This document shows positions 33,100 through 41,255 of a DNA stretch of 64,000 nucleotides, piece by piece. The notes beneath the pieces were generated by a model. It ran no database searches, had not been told where the DNA came from, and was given only the letters and a program-made list of their open reading frames with translations. Source of the DNA: Martelella lutilitoris (GTDB lineage Bacteria; Pseudomonadota; Alphaproteobacteria; Rhizobiales; Rhizobiaceae); the NCBI RefSeq assembly GCF_016598595.1, contig NZ_CP066786.1, positions 1,263,501 through 1,327,500 on the forward strand, given 5' to 3'. How positions within the stretch are numbered: position 1 is the first letter of the stretch; every line of letters begins with the position of its first letter. Made by a program: the position numbers and the translations under genes.

Positions 33100-34864
33100 C
33101 CAGACAACGGAATGGGCACGTAAGGCCGCTTCCGGTGAAATCATTGTGGGCGATCTTGTTCGGCTGGCAGCACAGCGACATCTCGATGATCTGCGAGATG
33201 GCGCAAAACGCGGCCTCACCTGGGATCTTGCTGCCGCGGAGCGGGCGATCAACTTCTTCCCTTCGGTATTGAGCATCACGGAAGGCGCGAAAGAGGGAGA
33301 GCCCTTCAAGCTCTTGCCGTGGCACGTCTTCGTGGTCGGATCGATTTACGGCTGGAAAGACGCGAATGGGCTTCGTCGGTTTCGGTTCGTTTGGATGGAA
33401 ACCGGTAAGGGGCAAGCCAAGTCGCCGTTGATGGCCGGCCTCGGGCTCTATGAGATTGCTGGCCGGAAGCGCCGGCGAGCCGAAGTCTATTGCATTGGTG
33501 AGGATCGGAAGACCGCCAACGTCATGTTTCGCGATGCGGTCGCCATGTGCCGGGCGCCTATCCCGGATAAGGAAGACGAAACGCTCGAAAGTCTGGGAAA
33601 GGTGATGATCCGGGGCTTTGGTGACAACGCCTGGAAGATCGAACACCCGGCCAGTGGTTCGAAATTTGAACCGGTTGCAAACAGCGATGCAATCTCGGGA
33701 CCGAAACCTGTTCTGGTTCTCGGTGACGAGATCCACGAAATGAAGACGAACAAGGCCATTTCGATCTGGCGCGCCGCGATCGCGAAGATGAGCGGTGATC
33801 CGATGATGGTTTTGGGCACCAATACGCCGTCCGTCGACCAGCATGTCGGGACCGAATACAGCGAATTCTTTCAGAAGGTGCTGCGCGGCGAATTTACCGA
33901 TGACTCTGCCTTTGCGTTCATCGCGAGGACGGATAAAGGCGATGATCCGCTTCACGACGAAAGCTGCTGGGTCAAATCCCTTCCGGCGCTGGGCATCACC
34001 TATCCGATCGAGAACGTGCGAAAAGAGGTTGAGACCTCCCGCAACATGATCTCGACTGCATTGACGACCAAGCGTCTGTATTTCGGCATCCCGGTCGGTA
34101 CGGCCGGCTTTTGGATTGCTGAGGATGCCTGGGAGCGCGTTCAGGGTGACGTTGATGAAGAGGAAATGGTCGGGCGGAAGCTCCACCTCTCGCTCGACTT
34201 GTCAGAAAAGAACGACCTGACGGCGCTTTCGGGATGTTGGGAAGGCGAAACCCTTGCCGCGAAGACTTGGTACTTCACCACTGGCGAGCGGGTCGACGAA
34301 CGCAGCACGGCCGATCAGATTCCCTACCGCGAGATTGAGGCGGCCGGACAGGTGACCATCACGGCGACTGCCACGATCGACTATTCTTTCGTGGTGAGGC
34401 AGGTCGCGGATCTCTATTCGAGGCACGATGTCGAGCAGATGGTGGTGGACTCGACCTTCATCCAGAACTTCATAAGGGCGGCAGATGATGCTGGCTTCCC
34501 GGTGTGGAAGTACGAGGGCGACGATCAGCCCGAGGGCGTTGGCTTGAAGATCGTACCGCATGCCCAGGGAAGCAAGGTTGTCTTCGAAGAGAAGATGCTT
34601 TGCATGCCGCTGTCCATGCGGCACCTCGAGGACAGCATCCTCCGCAACGTCGTGGTCATTGATCGAAATCGCCTGACCACAATCTGTGCGTCAAATGCGG
34701 TCGTTCAGTCTGACGCCTTCAAGAACAAATGGTTCGACAAGCGGAAGTCCCGAGGTCGGATCGACGGCATGGTTACCATTGCCATGGCGGTCGGTTCGGC
34801 GGCGAGTCGAATGGCCAGCCAGACGCGGTCGTATCTCGAGGAAGAGGAATTGATCATCCTATGA
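33092..34864 (+). CDS. Terminase large subunit
   Basis: 590-aa packaging motor and nuclease. ATPase half: Walker A-like ETGKGQAKSPL near residues 109-119 and Walker B PVLVLGDEIHEMK near 206-218. Nuclease half: LSLDLSEKNDLTAL near 368-381, VVDSTFIQNF, and C-terminal RIDGMVTIAMAVG. It starts at TTG 33092 (MIDQTTEWARKA), overlapping TerS; there is no better ATG before conserved residues. ATGA overlap with the portal gene. Confidence 0.92.
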   Translation: MIDQTTEWARKAASGEIIVGDLVRLAAQRHLDDLRDGAKRGLTWDLAAAERAINFFPSVLSITEGAKEGEPFKLLPWHVFVVGSIYGWKDANGLRRFRFVWMETGKGQAKSPLMAGLGLYEIAGRKRRRAEVYCIGEDRKTANVMFRDAVAMCRAPIPDKEDETLESLGKVMIRGFGDNAWKIEHPASGSKFEPVANSDAISGPKPVLVLGDEIHEMKTNKAISIWRAAIAKMSGDPMMVLGTNTPSVDQHVGTEYSEFFQKVLRGEFTDDSAFAFIARTDKGDDPLHDESCWVKSLPALGITYPIENVRKEVETSRNMISTALTTKRLYFGIPVGTAGFWIAEDAWERVQGDVDEEEMVGRKLHLSLDLSEKNDLTALSGCWEGETLAAKTWYFTTGERVDERSTADQIPYREIEAAGQVTITATATIDYSFVVRQVADLYSRHDVEQMVVDSTFIQNFIRAADDAGFPVWKYEGDDQPEGVGLKIVPHAQGSKVVFEEKMLCMPLSMRHLEDSILRNVVVIDRNRLTTICASNAVVQSDAFKNKWFDKRKSRGRIDGMVTIAMAVGSAASRMASQTRSYLEEEELIIL

Positions 34865-36036
34865 ACCTCTTTCGAAAAATCTTCCGCCCCGCAGAGATGA
34901 AGAACGCCGCGGCGGCGGGGATTGAGGACAAGGAAGACCGCATCTTCTATGAGGGCGTCGGCGAGGTCGGGTCGCGGCAATTCACCAGCGTCGCGGCTGC
35001 GCTGCGGGCTGGTTTCGTAATTGCCGGCGGCATGGGACTTCTGCCTCTCAAGACTGAAGGCGAGGATAAAAATACATCTCGCGTCCTGGATCTGATCAAC
35101 ACCGAGCCGAACGAGTTCATGACGGGTGTCGAGTTCAAAGAGCTGATCACCCTTCATGCCGTGTTCAATGGAACTGGGCGGGCTTACATCCGCCGGAACA
35201 GCCTCGGCAAGCCGGTTGAGCTTATCCCGCTGCATCCGAATTGGAACGGCCGCTGGATGTACAAGAATGGGCAGTATGTGCTGCCGGTCAGCATCGATGA
35301 CTATGCGATTTATGGTGATTTCACCCGTGACGAGATTTTCGAAGTCACGTCGCCGCGCTGGGATATGCTCGCCGGCCTCAACCTCATCAAATCGTGCCGG
35401 CGCGTCCTTGATCTGTCCAGGCGCTTGCAGGATCGGCAGGCGCAGTTTGCCGATACACGCGCTCCGTATGGCGTCATGTTCATTCAGGAAGGCACCGGCA
35501 AGGATAGCGTTGCAAAGCTGAAAAAGGCCTGGTCCGAGCAGTTTGGGAAAACTGGCATTGCCGTTGTCGATATGGACGGCAAATTCCAACAGCTGGTGCA
35601 GACTTCATCCGATCAGCAACTACTTGAAACGATGAAGTTTCAGATCGAGGAAATCGGCCGGATTTTCGGGGTTCATCCCTACTATTTGATGCAGACGGCG
35701 GGGTCTGGCGCTCAGGGCGCGGTTGCCGATGTGATGCTGTTTCACCAGGCAAATACCATGGCGCCATGGATCGGGCGCTGGGAAGCTTCGCTCAAGCGTT
35801 CATTCTTCCGCAAGTCCGCCGTGGAACCGAATTTCGACGAAAATGCCCTCATGCGGACCACGCCGCAGGTCAGAGCAGAAATCTATGCCCGAGCGCTCGG
35901 TTCCGGCGGAAACGCACCATGGATGACCGAGGATGAAGTGAGACAGGGCAAGTCCCCGTTCAATCTCCCTGAGCGTGGCGACGACTTCTGGCAGAAAAAC
36001 AGGCGGAACGGAGGTCAGAATGGCCCTTCAGTATAA
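34861..36036 (+). CDS. Phage portal protein (HK97 type)
   Basis: 391-aa portal subunit forming the ring at the capsid vertex. It begins MNLFRKIFRPAEMKN. Family blocks: FMTGVEFKELITLHAVFNGTGRAYI (split, near 80-105), ELIPLHPNWNGRW and GRIFGVHPYYLM. Starts inside the TerL stop (ATGA) and ends 17 bp into the protease gene, so translation is coupled along the head operon. Confidence 0.92.
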   Translation: MNLFRKIFRPAEMKNAAAAGIEDKEDRIFYEGVGEVGSRQFTSVAAALRAGFVIAGGMGLLPLKTEGEDKNTSRVLDLINTEPNEFMTGVEFKELITLHAVFNGTGRAYIRRNSLGKPVELIPLHPNWNGRWMYKNGQYVLPVSIDDYAIYGDFTRDEIFEVTSPRWDMLAGLNLIKSCRRVLDLSRRLQDRQAQFADTRAPYGVMFIQEGTGKDSVAKLKKAWSEQFGKTGIAVVDMDGKFQQLVQTSSDQQLLETMKFQIEEIGRIFGVHPYYLMQTAGSGAQGAVADVMLFHQANTMAPWIGRWEASLKRSFFRKSAVEPNFDENALMRTTPQVRAEIYARALGSGGNAPWMTEDEVRQGKSPFNLPERGDDFWQKNRRNGGQNGPSV

Positions 36037-36646
36037 GTTTGCGCCTCTCGAGGCCGAAATTGACGATCGAGGCAGGGTCACGGGTTATGCCTCGAAGTTC
36101 GGCATCCGCGACATGGGCGGCGATATTGTCGTCAAAGGCGCGTTTTCCAAGTCGGAACGTAAGCCCAAGATGCTCTTTCAGCACGATCCGGGGCAGGTTG
36201 TCGGCGTTTGGGACCGGATCGAAGAGGATAATACCGGGCTTTATGTCGAGGGACGGGTCAATCTGGGCTCGACGCTCGGAAAAGATGTTCATTCGAACCT
36301 GGAGTTCGGCGCGATCGACGGCATGTCCATCGGGTTTCGGACCAAGGACGCCGTGAAAACCAAATCTGGCCGGGAGTTGCGTAGCGTTGACTTGTGGGAG
36401 GTCTCGTTTGTCACCTTCCCGATGCTGCCAGAAGCTCTTGTGTCGTCGGTGAAGTCGATTGAGGGCGAAAGCCCCGCCATTTTGAAGAGATTTGTCGAGA
36501 ATATCATGCGTGAGGCGGATTTCTCGGCTGATGAGGCCAAAGCGGCGGCGGCCGCTGTGGCCCGTGTTCGCGCGGAACGTGAGGTGAGCGACGGGCAAAA
36601 AAGTCTGACACTAGAAGACTTTAAACGCGCGCTGAGCGGCCTCTGA
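36020..36646 (+). CDS. HK97-type prohead protease
   Basis: 208-aa serine protease (family U35/S78) that removes the capsid delta domain during maturation. Catalytic-type residues: His in LFQHDPGQVVG and Ser in GMSIGF; EVSFVTFPMLPEA completes the fold. ATG 36020 has GGAGG 5 nt upstream. Immediately before the major capsid gene, as usual. Confidence 0.9.
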   Translation: MALQYKFAPLEAEIDDRGRVTGYASKFGIRDMGGDIVVKGAFSKSERKPKMLFQHDPGQVVGVWDRIEEDNTGLYVEGRVNLGSTLGKDVHSNLEFGAIDGMSIGFRTKDAVKTKSGRELRSVDLWEVSFVTFPMLPEALVSSVKSIEGESPAILKRFVENIMREADFSADEAKAAAAAVARVRAEREVSDGQKSLTLEDFKRALSGL

Positions 36647-36678
36647 CGGGCCATATTCCTCAAAATCTGGAGAAAACC

Positions 36679-37881
36679 ATGACTGAATTGTCCATGGAAG
36701 GCATTCGCGAAGCTCTTCGCGAGGAAGTGAAAGGCCAGTTCGAAAAGCTTGATGGCAAGTCGAACGATCTGGCGGCGATGATCGATGCGCTCAAGTCGGC
36801 GGCGAGCGACGAGAACGGTGTTATCAAGGGTGAGATTGAAAAGCTCTCCGGCGACATCGAGAAGGTGAGCGACGAAGCTGCGGAAATGCAGAAGAAGTTC
36901 GCCGGCCTTCTGAACCCCACGTCGGCAAAGTCGATCGGGCAGCAGTTTATCGACAGCGACGAGTTCAAGTCGAACGCGACGACCCGCGAGGCGGTCAAGA
37001 TCGCGCTTGAGATAAAGGACGTGACGAACGCCGGCAATATCGCGACGGGTGTCTCCCGTTCGGTGCTGACGCCGGAACAGTCCGGCGACTTCGTCGCTCC
37101 GCCTGATATTGATCTTCGCATTCGCAGTCTGATCCCGGCGGGGACGACTTCGAGCAATTCGATCCGTTCCATTCAGGAAACCGGCTTCACGAATGCCGCC
37201 GCTCCGGTGGCGGAAGGTGGAACCAAGCCGAAGTCTGAGATCACCTTCGGTGAGCTCATCGTCCCGGTCCAGAAGATCGCCCACAAGTTCCGGGCATCGA
37301 TGGAAGTCCTGGACGATGCGCCGATGCTGCGTTCCTATATCGACGGGCGCGGTCGTTATGGCCTCAATCTTGTCGAAGAAGAGCAGCTTCTGACCGGCAA
37401 CGGCACCAGCCCCAACCTGAAGGGGCTTCTGCCCCAGGCGACGGCTTATGACAACACGACCATTGGCGGCTACACGCCGGCCACCTTGGTCGATGATATC
37501 CGTGTCGCCAAGCTTCAGGTTCGCAAAGCACTCTATCCGGCCTCGGGCATCGTTCTGAACCCCGAAGACTGGGCTATGATCGAGCTTCTGAAGGATACCC
37601 AGGGCGCTTACCTGTTCTCTTCGGTCACGACCGGCGCAACACCGCGTCTGTGGGGCCTGCCGGTTGTTCTTTCGGACAGCATCACGCCCGGAGATTTCCT
37701 TGTCGGCGCGTTCGCTCTCGGAGCGCAGATCTGGGACCGCATGGGCCTTACGGTCATGGCATCGACCGAAGACGGCGACAACTTCTCGGAAAACATGGTC
37801 ACGATCCTGTTTGAGAAGCGTCTTGCGCTGGAAGTGTCGCGTCCTGAGGCTTTCGTCTTCCACGACGCTTCGGCCGTGTAA
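36679..37881 (+). CDS. Major capsid protein (HK97 fold)
   Basis: 400-aa capsid precursor. The first ~100 residues are a charged coiled-coil (EGIREALREEVKGQFEKL and on) acting as internal scaffold, expected to be cut off. The capsid core follows: LTPEQSGDFVAPPDIDL, AAPVAEGGTKPKSEITF, VPVQKIAHKFRASMEVLDD, QLLTGNGTSPNLKGLL, GLPVVLSDSITPGDFLVG. The pattern and length fit HK97 gp5-like proteins. Confidence 0.93.
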   Translation: MTELSMEGIREALREEVKGQFEKLDGKSNDLAAMIDALKSAASDENGVIKGEIEKLSGDIEKVSDEAAEMQKKFAGLLNPTSAKSIGQQFIDSDEFKSNATTREAVKIALEIKDVTNAGNIATGVSRSVLTPEQSGDFVAPPDIDLRIRSLIPAGTTSSNSIRSIQETGFTNAAAPVAEGGTKPKSEITFGELIVPVQKIAHKFRASMEVLDDAPMLRSYIDGRGRYGLNLVEEEQLLTGNGTSPNLKGLLPQATAYDNTTIGGYTPATLVDDIRVAKLQVRKALYPASGIVLNPEDWAMIELLKDTQGAYLFSSVTTGATPRLWGLPVVLSDSITPGDFLVGAFALGAQIWDRMGLTVMASTEDGDNFSENMVTILFEKRLALEVSRPEAFVFHDASAV

Positions 37882-37930
37882 TATGAAAGGGGCGGCTACG
37901 GTCGCCCTCATTCTCCCATGAGGCTGACAT

Positions 37931-38440
37931 ATGCCGGAATTTCTGGATCTCGACGTTTTCAAGCAGCAAGGCAAGATCGATTTCGCCGACGACGACGCCG
38001 AAATCACGTCTTATCTTGACGCGGCTGAAAGCTACTTGGCTGATCCCGCAAATGGCATTCTGTGCCGCCCGATTGTCGCGACGGAGTTCACCGAGAGCTT
38101 CAGTTCTTTCCGGTCCGTCAACCTGTCCTACCACGACCTGATCACGACATCGGCTGTCACGTATGTTGACGAGGATGGGCAAGAGCAGACGCTCGCGACG
38201 ATCTACGCCATTCAAGACGGGACGCTCGTCCTTAATCCCGGCGAGACTTGGCCGAGAGCCATCTCCGTAACTGTGACCTATACCGCCGGCTGGCCCATCA
38301 GAGATGTGCCGGACGCTATCAGGCAGGCTGGGTATTTCATCGCTCGCTCTTTCTATGAGGAAGGGTCGAACATCAATCACAACAGGCTGCGCAGCATCGT
38401 TGCGATCATGGTTCGCGGCTTTCGGAGGCAGACCATATGA
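37931..38440 (+). CDS. Head-tail connector (HK97 gp6-like)
   Basis: 169-aa adaptor with helices DADDAEITSYLDAAESYL-like at the N-terminus (here FADDDAEITSYLDAAESYL) and VTVTYTAGWPIRDVPDAIRQA in the C-terminal part, as in gp6/gp15-type proteins that dock on the portal. Follows the capsid gene; its stop overlaps the next start (ATGA). Confidence 0.82.
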   Translation: MPEFLDLDVFKQQGKIDFADDDAEITSYLDAAESYLADPANGILCRPIVATEFTESFSSFRSVNLSYHDLITTSAVTYVDEDGQEQTLATIYAIQDGTLVLNPGETWPRAISVTVTYTAGWPIRDVPDAIRQAGYFIARSFYEEGSNINHNRLRSIVAIMVRGFRRQTI

Positions 38441-38667
38441 AAACCGTCGAGTTCACCAAGAAGCACAATTATGGTGGCGTCCCGTTTGCAACGGATGACC
38501 GACTTGAGTGTCCGGATGACCGCGCCGCGCTGCTGGTAAAGGCCGGCGTTGCGAAGGAAGTTTCAGGCCGCGATGCAGGCGAGGAGCTGACCGGCAACGG
38601 CAAGCGCAATTTTACGCCGAAAACGAGTCCGAGCGCATCCGGCGAGAAGCCTTCGAAACGCGATTGA
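38437..38667 (+). CDS. Small hypothetical head protein (76 aa)
   Basis: Basic 76-aa protein, MKTVEFTKKHNYGGVPFAT, with DRAALLVKAGVAKEV and a lysine-rich tail. Similar tiny proteins that carry a LVxxGVA segment occur in the connector region of many phages. ATGA overlap upstream supports expression. Function unknown. Confidence 0.65.
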   Translation: MKTVEFTKKHNYGGVPFATDDRLECPDDRAALLVKAGVAKEVSGRDAGEELTGNGKRNFTPKTSPSASGEKPSKRD

Positions 38668-38677
38668 GGTCTGCAGT

Positions 38678-38860
38678 ATGGTCTGGGTTAAATTCAGCCA
38701 GGGCTTTCGCTGGTCGCCGCCGGAAAGGCCAAAGATCACGATCGCCTATCGCGCGGGCGGCGAATACAACGTCCGGGCTGCTTGCGCCGATGCTGCAGTG
38801 AGCGCTGGCGCTGCCCGCCGAAGAGACGCGGAGGCCGATCATGGCACGACCGGCGACTAG
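38678..38860 (+). CDS. Small hypothetical protein in connector region (60 aa)
   Basis: 60-aa product MVWVKFSQGFRWSPPERPK with YRAGGEYNVRAACADAAVSAGAA, a layout seen in short proteins between connector and head-closure genes of siphoviruses. Overlaps the next gene by 20 nt. No catalytic features. Confidence 0.65.
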   Translation: MVWVKFSQGFRWSPPERPKITIAYRAGGEYNVRAACADAAVSAGAARRRDAEADHGTTGD

Positions 38861-39203
38861 CGGCGGACAATTGCGGTCGAGGCTGCATTTCCAGAAGCGG
38901 ATCGTCGCCGATGACGGCTATGGCAATGATGTCGCCGGACCTTTCGAGACCGTGTTCACCCGCCGTGCGCAGATGATCGCGCGCAATGGCAACGAAACCG
39001 TGATGGCCGCGCGCCTCCAGGGTGTCCAGCCCTATACGGTGCGCATCCGATACAGCGCCGAAGCGGCGGCGGTCACGGCAGACTGGCGTATCATGGACGC
39101 CCGCAAGCCGGGCAGGGTGTTCGCGATCACGGCGCCGCCGGTCAATGTCTATGACGAAAACCGGTGGGTCGAGATGATGGTTTCGGAAGGGGCGCCGAGC
39201 TGA
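38841..39203 (+). CDS. Head closure / head-tail adaptor protein
   Basis: 120-aa protein of the SPP1 gp16 type: GGQLRSRLHFQKRIVADDGYGN, AQMIARNGNETVMAARLQG, YTVRIRYSAEAAAVTADWR, VNVYDENRWVEMMV. It closes the filled head and forms the seat of the tail. Shares a TGATG overlap with the following gene. Confidence 0.85.
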   Translation: MARPATSGGQLRSRLHFQKRIVADDGYGNDVAGPFETVFTRRAQMIARNGNETVMAARLQGVQPYTVRIRYSAEAAAVTADWRIMDARKPGRVFAITAPPVNVYDENRWVEMMVSEGAPS

Positions 39204-39634
39204 TGGCCCGACGCTCGACCATTCTCGGCCGTGCCGCCCTTGAGCGGAAACTGAAGCGGATGCCGGTGGTCGCCAAAAAGCTGATCCGGCGCGCGATGGA
39301 GCAGTCCGCCGACGAAATCGTCGCCTTGATGAAAAGTCTTGCGCCGGTCGACAGTGGCGCCCTTCGGGACAGCATCGGCTGGACCTGGGGGCGTGCGCCA
39401 TCCGGCTCGATCATCGCGGCCACGGTGAAATCCTCGCTCGGATCCGAACTGACCATCACGATCTATGCCGGCGATGATGAAGCCTTTTGGGCGCGGTGGG
39501 TCGAATTCGGCCGACAGGACATGCCGGCGCAACCTTATTTCTATGTGTCCTATCGGGCCAAGCGCCGCCGCGTGAAATCACGGATATCTCGCTCGCTCAC
39601 AAAGGCGGCAAAACAGGTCGCGGCAGGTGGCTGA
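39203..39634 (+). CDS. HK97 gp10-like tail completion protein
   Basis: 143-aa protein with MSLA-like core LMKSLAPVDSGALRDSIGW, the hallmark of the HK97 gp10 family, and C-terminal RAKRRRVKSRISRSL basic tail. Sits at the head-tail interface. Start ATG 39203 overlaps the previous stop; its stop overlaps the next start. Confidence 0.86.
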   Translation: MARRSTILGRAALERKLKRMPVVAKKLIRRAMEQSADEIVALMKSLAPVDSGALRDSIGWTWGRAPSGSIIAATVKSSLGSELTITIYAGDDEAFWARWVEFGRQDMPAQPYFYVSYRAKRRRVKSRISRSLTKAAKQVAAGG

Positions 39635-40161
39635 TGGATCCAAACTATGAACTGACCAGGGTGGTCATCAACAGGTTGAAGCGCGACGTTTCGGTTTCCG
39701 GTTTCGTTGCGGCGCGCGTCTTCGATCGCGTGCCTGCCGATCCAAAGCCGGCCTTTCCCTATATCTCCATGGGACCGAGCGACAGCCTGCAGGACGATGC
39801 CGAGTGCATCATGGGAGAGGAAGTCAGCTTCCAGATCGACTGCTGGTCGGAAGGTGACGGTGAAGCCTATGGATCGGCCGAGGTGAAAAAGCTCGCCGGC
39901 GCCGTGAAACGTTGTCTGCACGGTGCTGAAGTCACGGTCATCGATCGAGAACCGTTTGAGCGGTACCGCGCGGAAGACAGCGTCTCGGGCATAAGCCTCT
40001 ATCCCTCGGTGGTGATGGATTTCTGCTCCGGACTTTCACTAAGCCCTCGTGAAACCGGAAACGTGACGATCGACCATCGCATCACCCGGATCGTCCGCGA
40101 GCCGAATGGCATCACCAACCATGCCGCCCTGTCGTTCACGGCCTTTGTCGAGATCGACTGA
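39634..40161 (+). CDS. DUF3168 tail terminator protein
   Basis: 175-aa protein, MDPNYELTRVVINRLKRD, with the DUF3168 pattern VFDRVPADPKPAFPYISMG and EVSFQIDCWSEGDGEAYGSAEVKKL (read as two adjacent blocks). It is longer than the usual ~130 residues, with extra C-terminal strands. Caps the tail tube below the head. TGATG overlap upstream. Confidence 0.82.
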   Translation: MDPNYELTRVVINRLKRDVSVSGFVAARVFDRVPADPKPAFPYISMGPSDSLQDDAECIMGEEVSFQIDCWSEGDGEAYGSAEVKKLAGAVKRCLHGAEVTVIDREPFERYRAEDSVSGISLYPSVVMDFCSGLSLSPRETGNVTIDHRITRIVREPNGITNHAALSFTAFVEID

Positions 40162-40234
40162 GCCTAACCCGACAATCTGAAATCTGCAATCGCCAGCCGT
40201 CGTCCACGGTGGCGGAACACTGGAGCTATGGAAA

Positions 40235-40684
40235 ATGGCAGAAGCAAAAACCACGACCTTTGGCAAACTTCTGATCAAGCTGGGTGACGGCGCCGATCCG
40301 GAAGTCTTCGCCCAGCCCTGCGGGATGACGTCGAAGTCGCTGACCTTCTCGAAGAATACCGGCGAAACGCTGGTGGTCGACTGTGACGATGAAGATCAGG
40401 TGACCTGGCTGGAGCGCAACGCCGAAAGCCTCTCGGCCTCGGTCTCCGGCGACGGCGTTCTGGCCGCAACGTCGATCCAGCCCTGGTGGGAGGCGTTCGC
40501 CAGTACCGAGCCGATCAATTGCGAGCTTTCCATCCAGTACTCGACCGGAACCATGAAATGGACAGGGCCCTTCCATCTGACCAGTTTTGAGATCAGCGGT
40601 GAGAAGAGCGGCGATCCCAAGGTGAAGTCGGCAATCCAGATGGATTCGGCCGGCGCCATCGAAAACGAGTGGGTCGCGGCCTGA
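40235..40684 (+). CDS. Phage tail tube protein
   Basis: 149-aa beta-rich protein: AEAKTTTFGKLLIKLGDG, CGMTSKSLTFSKNTGET, DDEDQVTWLERNAESLS and the ending FEISGEKSGDPKV. This fits the tail tube subunit placed before the tail chaperones and tape measure. Begins after a 73-bp gap and has a TGATG link to the next gene. Confidence 0.84.
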   Translation: MAEAKTTTFGKLLIKLGDGADPEVFAQPCGMTSKSLTFSKNTGETLVVDCDDEDQVTWLERNAESLSASVSGDGVLAATSIQPWWEAFASTEPINCELSIQYSTGTMKWTGPFHLTSFEISGEKSGDPKVKSAIQMDSAGAIENEWVAA

Positions 40685-41010
40685 TGCGCGATGCCCGGAT
40701 CGAACAGCCCTTTGGCGATGGGGTCTATCCCTTCCGCCTTGGCTACGGACAGATCACCGAACTGCAGGAAAAGTGCGATTGCGGTCCGATGCGGTTGCTT
40801 TCGCGCCTGCAGTCCGGCGACTGGAAGATCGAAGACGTCTTCGAGACCGTCCGCATTGGCCTGATCGGTGGCGGGATGGAGCCGAAAGAGGCTCTCAAAC
40901 TTGCCGGCCGTTATGTGAAGGATCGGCCGCCGCTCGAAAATCACCCGCTTGCCCTGGCAATCGTGTTCGCCGGTCTGGCCGGCGCTCCGGATGAAACCGT
41001 GGGGGAGTGA
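40684..41010 (+). CDS. Tail assembly chaperone, gene-transfer-agent type (first part)
   Basis: 108-aa protein, MRDARIEQPFGDGVYPFRL, with YGQITELQEKCDCGPM and FETVRIGLIGGGMEPKEAL, as in the GTA gp10/TA0 family. Chaperones the tape measure during tail building. Overlaps the next gene in the -1 frame, the lambda G/GT-like position. Confidence 0.82.
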   Translation: MRDARIEQPFGDGVYPFRLGYGQITELQEKCDCGPMRLLSRLQSGDWKIEDVFETVRIGLIGGGMEPKEALKLAGRYVKDRPPLENHPLALAIVFAGLAGAPDETVGE

Positions 41011-41255
41011 CAAGCGCCGGGGCCGAAGAGCGCCTTGATGATCTTCCAAACGGCAAGATCCGCATGGCGAAAATCTACGGTGCTGGCGCGGCCATGGGTT
41101 TTTCCCCGCAACAGGTCGACGCCATGAGCGTCTGGCAGTTCTCGGCAGCGCTCGACGGCTACATCAAGGCCAACTCGGCCGCCGAGAACGATCAGACCAG
41201 GCTGACAGACGGGCAGGCCGAAGAGATATGGGCCTGGCTTCAGGAGCAGGAATAG
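41007..41255 (+). CDS. Tail assembly chaperone second part (rcc01693-like)
   Basis: 82-aa protein starting at GTG 41007 or made by -1 frameshifting from the previous gene. The segment FSPQQVDAMSVWQFSAALDGY matches the short phage tail assembly protein seen before tape measures in GTA-like clusters. Ends LTDGQAEEIWAWLQEQE, directly followed by the tape measure ATG. Confidence 0.72.
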   Translation: MTSAGAEERLDDLPNGKIRMAKIYGAGAAMGFSPQQVDAMSVWQFSAALDGYIKANSAAENDQTRLTDGQAEEIWAWLQEQE

